From NCBI RefSeq assembly GCF_026212465.1, contig NC_080052.1, positions 14,658,378-14,722,377 on the forward strand: a DNA stretch of 64,000 nucleotides, read 5' to 3'. A program made the position numbers and the translations under genes. Below the pieces are notes generated by a model. The model made no database searches. It had not been told where the DNA came from and worked only from the letters and a program-made list of their open reading frames with translations. This DNA is from Amaranthus tricolor. Lineage: Eukaryota > Streptophyta > Magnoliopsida > Caryophyllales > Amaranthaceae. Below, piece after piece: positions 59,361 through 64,000 of the stretch (the stretch's first letter is position 1; every line of letters begins with the position of its first letter).

Positions 59361-62345
59361 TGACCTTTCGCTCTAAAGAAGGACTATTAGGGCTTGTTTG
59401 CGAATGTGAGATCCTTGGTTTAAGAATTATGTAAATGCTTAAGAATGCTTGGATGATTAGGATTGCTTAAATGATAAGAGTTAACGTACATTTGGTAGTG
59501 CATGACACAATTTATAGTTATAGTAGTGGGCTTAGAGAGAGGTTTCCAAAACCCTAATGGCATATCAGACTTTTTATATTTGTGAAATCTAGGGATCATT
59601 GAAAAGGTTTAGAATGTTCTCAGAGTATATGTGGAAATCATTGATTGTCTTATTCCCACTTTACAGTTGTCCTTTTGTCCTTTAGCGGTGAATTCAGTTG
59701 TATAAATACGTGGTAGGTAATAGTGTCTTGCCTTAAACAAATGTGGTATCTTTTATCACTACAACTGTCATTAGACACGTCATCATAACCATTATAACCT
59801 TCTCAGGGTGATATTACTTCTGTATGAATTTGTTTCCTTATTATGATTAGTTTGTATCTCATGTGGGTCATGTCACCTTAGGTCTTAATGTCTGGTTGTC
59901 TTTACCTTACAGAAGGTTATGGTATTTTCTTAAGAAACTGGGACCTCTGAGGAAACCTCCATCAGTTCCTTCTTATTATGCTCAAAGGAGCAGTAGGGGT
60001 CCTTTTCTCCTGAAAATGTCTCAGAAGGTCTCAGGGAACTAGCACGTACAATTTCTATTTTCTACCATCTTAATAGGTATAAAATATTTTATTTTTTGCA
60101 ATTAAGGAAAGGATTGAGTATATATATAGTTAATACTCAACAACTAGGTGCATGCAATTAAGTATTATTGCGAATTGATTTAGTATGTAGTGACTGCGTT
60201 GGCGGACCTATTCTAGAACCATGGGTAGCATTGGCTACCCATGCTTTTAAAAAAAATTATATAATCGACTGATAATTGCTACAAAAAGTAAGGAGTTGAA
60301 AAATTATTGTCTGATGATGTTTAAGCTTTGATTCAAATGATGAAATCGGTTTCTCCAGAGAGAAGTTTTAGATGGAAATCAATGGATTTTATTCCTACTG
60401 GTATTAAATGTCTGTTAGTTTTCAAGAGATTGACTGTTTGTTGATCTGTTGAATAAAATAAGTATAATCTTTGTCAGCAACAATCTGTTTATATTTGATT
60501 CATATCGTCGATACTCAATACTTTTATATTTGTTTTTAATTGTAAGTCATTCCTCAACGTCTATCTATTTTGATATGATCTGGCATGGTTTAAATATATA
60601 ACCTTTTTCATACCTTAGCTTCTTGAGCATAAATTTTATAAACGGAATATATCGGATATGATGATAGTAGAGCTTAACTTGTTGACATTGTGGTTTACAT
60701 TTAAGCTTTTGAGGGGAATCGTGTGTAATTTTACATGCATGATAATTTATTGTTCTAATTCTTAAACAATTACCCAGTTTTGACAGTATTTTAGTACAAG
60801 TTTATGTTATGAAAGTTTGAGTAGCTTACAAGTAGTGTTCATTTTATTGTTGCTTTAATATTGTTTATGTACAAATCATGATTTAAGGTTGAAGGGATAA
60901 GATGTAGGAAAGATATAACAAATAAAATAGAGCAATTATGAGAGTAGAACAAATAAATTTAGATGTTATACTTAAATGATGATTCAGCAAATATGAGTCA
61001 TGAGTTTTATGAAAATACCTTAGAAACATAAAAATAAAATTGGGTTTTATTAAATGAAGTATTTTTTTCTTAGACGTCTGGTAAATTAGTAGTAGTGTTT
61101 TTTTTAATAAAAAAAAACAATTAAAAACTAACAAGTATTTATATGAGTTTTTTTATGTTAATTACAACGTGAAAGTTACTCGAATAAAAACCAAAGATAG
61201 AATAAATAAAAAACATTGAGTAGTAGTTCACTGTTCGAACCGGCTAAACCCCTAGATTTGATGGTCTCATCTCACTTACTACTCTTGTGAAAGACTTTTT
61301 TTCGGTGATACGATCTTAAATGAGAAAAAAATAAAGTGCATATTAATATGAAAGATCAATTGTTGAATAATAATTTCATACCCTTTTAAAGTATGATTTA
61401 TTTTCAAAATTTAGTTTTGATGCAATTATAGAATGAAATGAAAATATGAGAACTAGCTCAATGAATTGTTATTGGTTGTTTATTTTGAAAACATAACTAA
61501 ATCGAAACTTTTACAAGATTTTTTACTAAAACATGTTGGTGCTATCTAAAATTTTGGATCCTAGATCCACCACCTAGTGAGTATCCTTATTATCTTAGTG
61601 ATTCTTCATTTCCATAATCTCTTTAAGCAGTTGAATCCTGTAGGAACCAATACAGATGCAACATCATTTACATGCACTTATAAACATTGACAAGTAAAAA
61701 TTATGAAGATTTTTTTTTCAATTTCTATTAAATGAGACACTTAAACTTTTTACGAATAATTAAAAAAATACATCAATCGTAAAAATATTAAACATGAAAA
61801 TGTGCAAAATGAAAAAGTTTATGCTTTTTTTGTGGATGAAAAAATATGCTTGAATATTCGTTCATAAATAACAAGAACACCACAAAATTCACCTCATAAT
61901 CTAACGAATCTATAAAAAGAGAAAAATTAAGTTTAAACTGCACAACTTTATTAAAAAAATATGCATGTTAAAACTAATTTAGCAGTACATGACATGTCCG
62001 CAAAAGAAAAATTACGCTTCTTTTAATTGATGAAAATATACCTCTGATTTCTCTGGAATTCTTCTCATTTAAAAAGAATGATTTGGTGCAAGTTGACGGC
62101 CATCAACATTTAATTTGAAAGAATATGAATACACTAGAAAATAGACCTAGTTAACAAGTTAACCCTTTGATGAATGGTATATAAACACATGACGGAGGAG
62201 TATAGTTTCAGCCAAGTTGTTCACAAATGGTATATATACCTTGTAGCAACAGTATCCGCACTGCCTCCAATCCAACTTGTAACGTCAGATCCAACTGCAC
62301 ATTATCAATGGTTAGTGTTAGTAAACAAAACTTCAAATACAGTAG
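59361..62345. other. Non-coding remainder of block Y, copy 2
   Basis: Matches 36901-39769 with substitutions and indels; no gene seen. A 66-codon frame at 62174-62374 crosses the junction with copy 3 and is not supported. Confidence 0.5.
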
Positions 62346-64000
62346 TTGTCCAAACTAAGGCAATGAAGAACTGACAATCTGTTTTGTTTACACTCCTCTA
62401 GGTTTCGTATGAATTGTCCTTGGCACCTAATCTGCATCAACACAAAAGTAAGTCAAGGAAGCAACATATTCTGTAAATTTCTCAAACCTTAACATTTGGT
62501 TTTGATTTTTCTCGAAAAGAAAGTGTGTGGAGAAGGACAGATACAAAAAAGGTAGAGCCCATTTCATTAGAGAAAGAACATTTTCCAAATACAGTAGTTA
62601 AAATTAGTGTGAACTGTGAACGTCCAGATCAGTGGGTGTTGAGGTCACAAATAGATACACAGCTAAGCATCTGATATTATGAAAAAGACACACAAATGTT
62701 CACCTGAGACATCACAATGGACAATCTGCTTTAAATGTAGATAACTTGGGCTGTCAAAATATTAAGAACAAATCAAAATGAAATTTATAGAAAATAAAAA
62801 GGAAAAACTGAAAGATTTCATGTTCAACTCACTTTCTGCAAGATCTAAAGCAAGCTGAATCAAAACCTTAAAAGCAAGCTTTTTCTGCCTATTTCTTATC
62901 AAGAACTGCTTAAGAGTTCCCCCAGGAATATACACAACAACAACACAGCATACCTTAGATAAAAGACCGCGGGGAGGATTTAAGGATGCTTTTACAGGTA
63001 TTTTGAGATTAGATGTTCCCATGGAGGCCCCAATATACTGTAGTTTCATCATATTAGGGGATAAGATGATAAATTTTGACCAGAAAGTTTAAGACATGTC
63101 ACTTCAGCATAAGAGAGCGTCCATGAAATTCAAAATACAATGGAACACTTTTCTCAGTCACTTTCATAGAAATGTAACAAAGCAAAGTACCAAGTATAAA
63201 AATCAGCCAAAAGAGGATTAGTTAGCAAGAGAATTACTTTAGTAACATTTAGATGGTCAAGATTTTGGTAAACAACAACTTCTTGCTAAAAGGTCGCTCA
63301 CAATGAAGCAGAATCTTTAGCTATAGTCATGCCATCTTCTCCCTAATCCAAAAGCTTCACAAAATAAACAAATATTAATTTAGTCAAAGAAATAGATAAT
63401 CACAATGTTACACCTATTTATGTACCTTATAAGCACATAGAAGATTCTAAATAAAACAAGAATCTTATCTCCTAAAACATTCAAAGCCTTTGATCATTGA
63501 GATAAGTCAAAATTTAGAAGAGGAAAAGGTAAAATTATGTTATAAAAGCCTCCACCCACCCTCTGAAAAAGCGCGCTTTCGTAATCCCTTACACATAGCA
63601 CTTCCACCCTAAAAACAATTGAGATACGTCAAAATCTAGAGGAGAAAAGTTAACATTATGATATCAAAGCCTCCTCCCACCCTCTGCAAAAGTGGGCTTT
63701 CATAATCCTTTATACATAGCAGTTCCACGCACCCTAAAAACAACTCTTAAAAAGGAAAGAACCCTATAAGGAACTTCATAAAAACATGAAACAAAAAGGG
63801 GCGCACTTTGGATGTATGTAAGAGTGTTTCATCTACTTCCAAAAAAACTTAAAGATGACAACCTTTAAAAAAGGATAGAAGCTTTCAAAGAACTTCATAA
63901 TAACATGAAACGTAAAGGGATTAACTTTAGATGATACAAATATTCTCCATCTACTTGGCAAAAAAAAGAACAACGAGGCTATTATATTGTCAAAGAAGCA
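62346..64000 (+). repeat. Block Y, copy 3, cut by the window end
   Basis: Matches 33511-35175 from GTCCAAACTAAGGCAATGA onward. It includes the part (33511-34002) that copy 2 has lost. It directly follows copy 2 head to tail. Confidence 0.87.
62700..63360 (-). pseudogene. Raf-like kinase fragment, copy 3
   Basis: Exon 63358-63238 (VKLLD-stop-GEDG, stops before ATF and after it, NLDHLNVTK) has lost its AG acceptor (TTTTG). Exon 63037-62833 reads IGASMGTSNLKIPVKASLNP, then VCCVVVVYIPGGTLKQFLI and KVLIQLALDLA. It keeps the Gln that is a stop in copies 1 and 2, but has lost one base before the end of the exon. Like the others it is dead. Confidence 0.72.

Larger units (their letters stand above)
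49437..62338 (+). repeat. Segmental duplication, copy 2
   Basis: Same order and orientation as 25153-39769. It lacks CACTA A, the 258-bp tandem duplication and the 35937 MITE. It has a hAT transposase fragment in place of 30170-34002. Confidence 0.88.
56732..62338 (+). repeat. Block Y, copy 2
   Basis: Homologous to 34003-39769, starting inside the kinase exon donor and ending at ACTTCAAATA (62338), where copy 3 starts. Confidence 0.87.

Overview
This window looks like AT-rich, repeat-dominated intergenic DNA from a flowering plant, most likely a eudicot. The signs are a Sirevirus-type Copia retrotransposon, CACTA and hAT DNA transposons, Stowaway-like MITEs, and decayed copies of two plant genes with introns. 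Short palindromes of the CCGTCTC...GAGACGG kind are, as I recall, common in Caryophyllales, but that is only a weak hint. No gene here looks clearly intact and functional. Nearly every reading frame belongs to a transposon or a pseudogene.

Left part (1-25152) is a nest of transposons. A CACTA element (A, genes on the minus strand) entered an older hAT element. A Sirevirus-type Copia element (1-8439; its 5' LTR and gag start lie left of the window) then entered A. A second CACTA element (B, 15771-24903, TSD AAT, genes on the plus strand) entered the subterminal repeats of A in the opposite orientation, giving a large imperfect palindrome around 15771. B itself carries a solo LTR of the same Sirevirus family (18429-19850). 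Both CACTA elements carry ORF1 (Transposase-associated, TNP2, DUF4218 and DUF4216 regions) and a multi-exon ORF2. ORF2 joins an En/Spm-type plant transposase region to a C-terminal Ulp1-like (C48) cysteine peptidase domain. The intron that splits the peptidase domain holds about five units of an exact 169-bp repeat.

Right part (25153-64000) is a segmental duplication. Block X (25153-30169 and 49437-54665) contains a non-autonomous hAT element, a 2.7-kb TG...CA element with a 5-bp TSD (probably a solo LTR) and a 57-bp minisatellite. Block Y occurs three times (33511-39769, 56732-62338, 62346 to the window end). It carries exons of a Raf-like MAPKKK-type kinase pseudogene and, in the first two copies, an unrecognised ORF that is open in one copy and broken in the other. 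A defective hAT transposase gene lies between X and Y in the second copy. The spacer (39770-49251) holds a peptidyl-tRNA hydrolase gene whose seven recognisable exons carry a catalytic His-to-Asp change, a damaged splice acceptor and a nonsense codon.

The relative order of events can be read from empty sites, because one copy of the duplication lacks insertions present in the other: the 2.7-kb element and the non-autonomous hAT came first, then the duplication, then CACTA A (copy 1), the Stowaway MITE (copy 1) and the larger hAT (copy 2), and finally CACTA B and the Sirevirus insertions.
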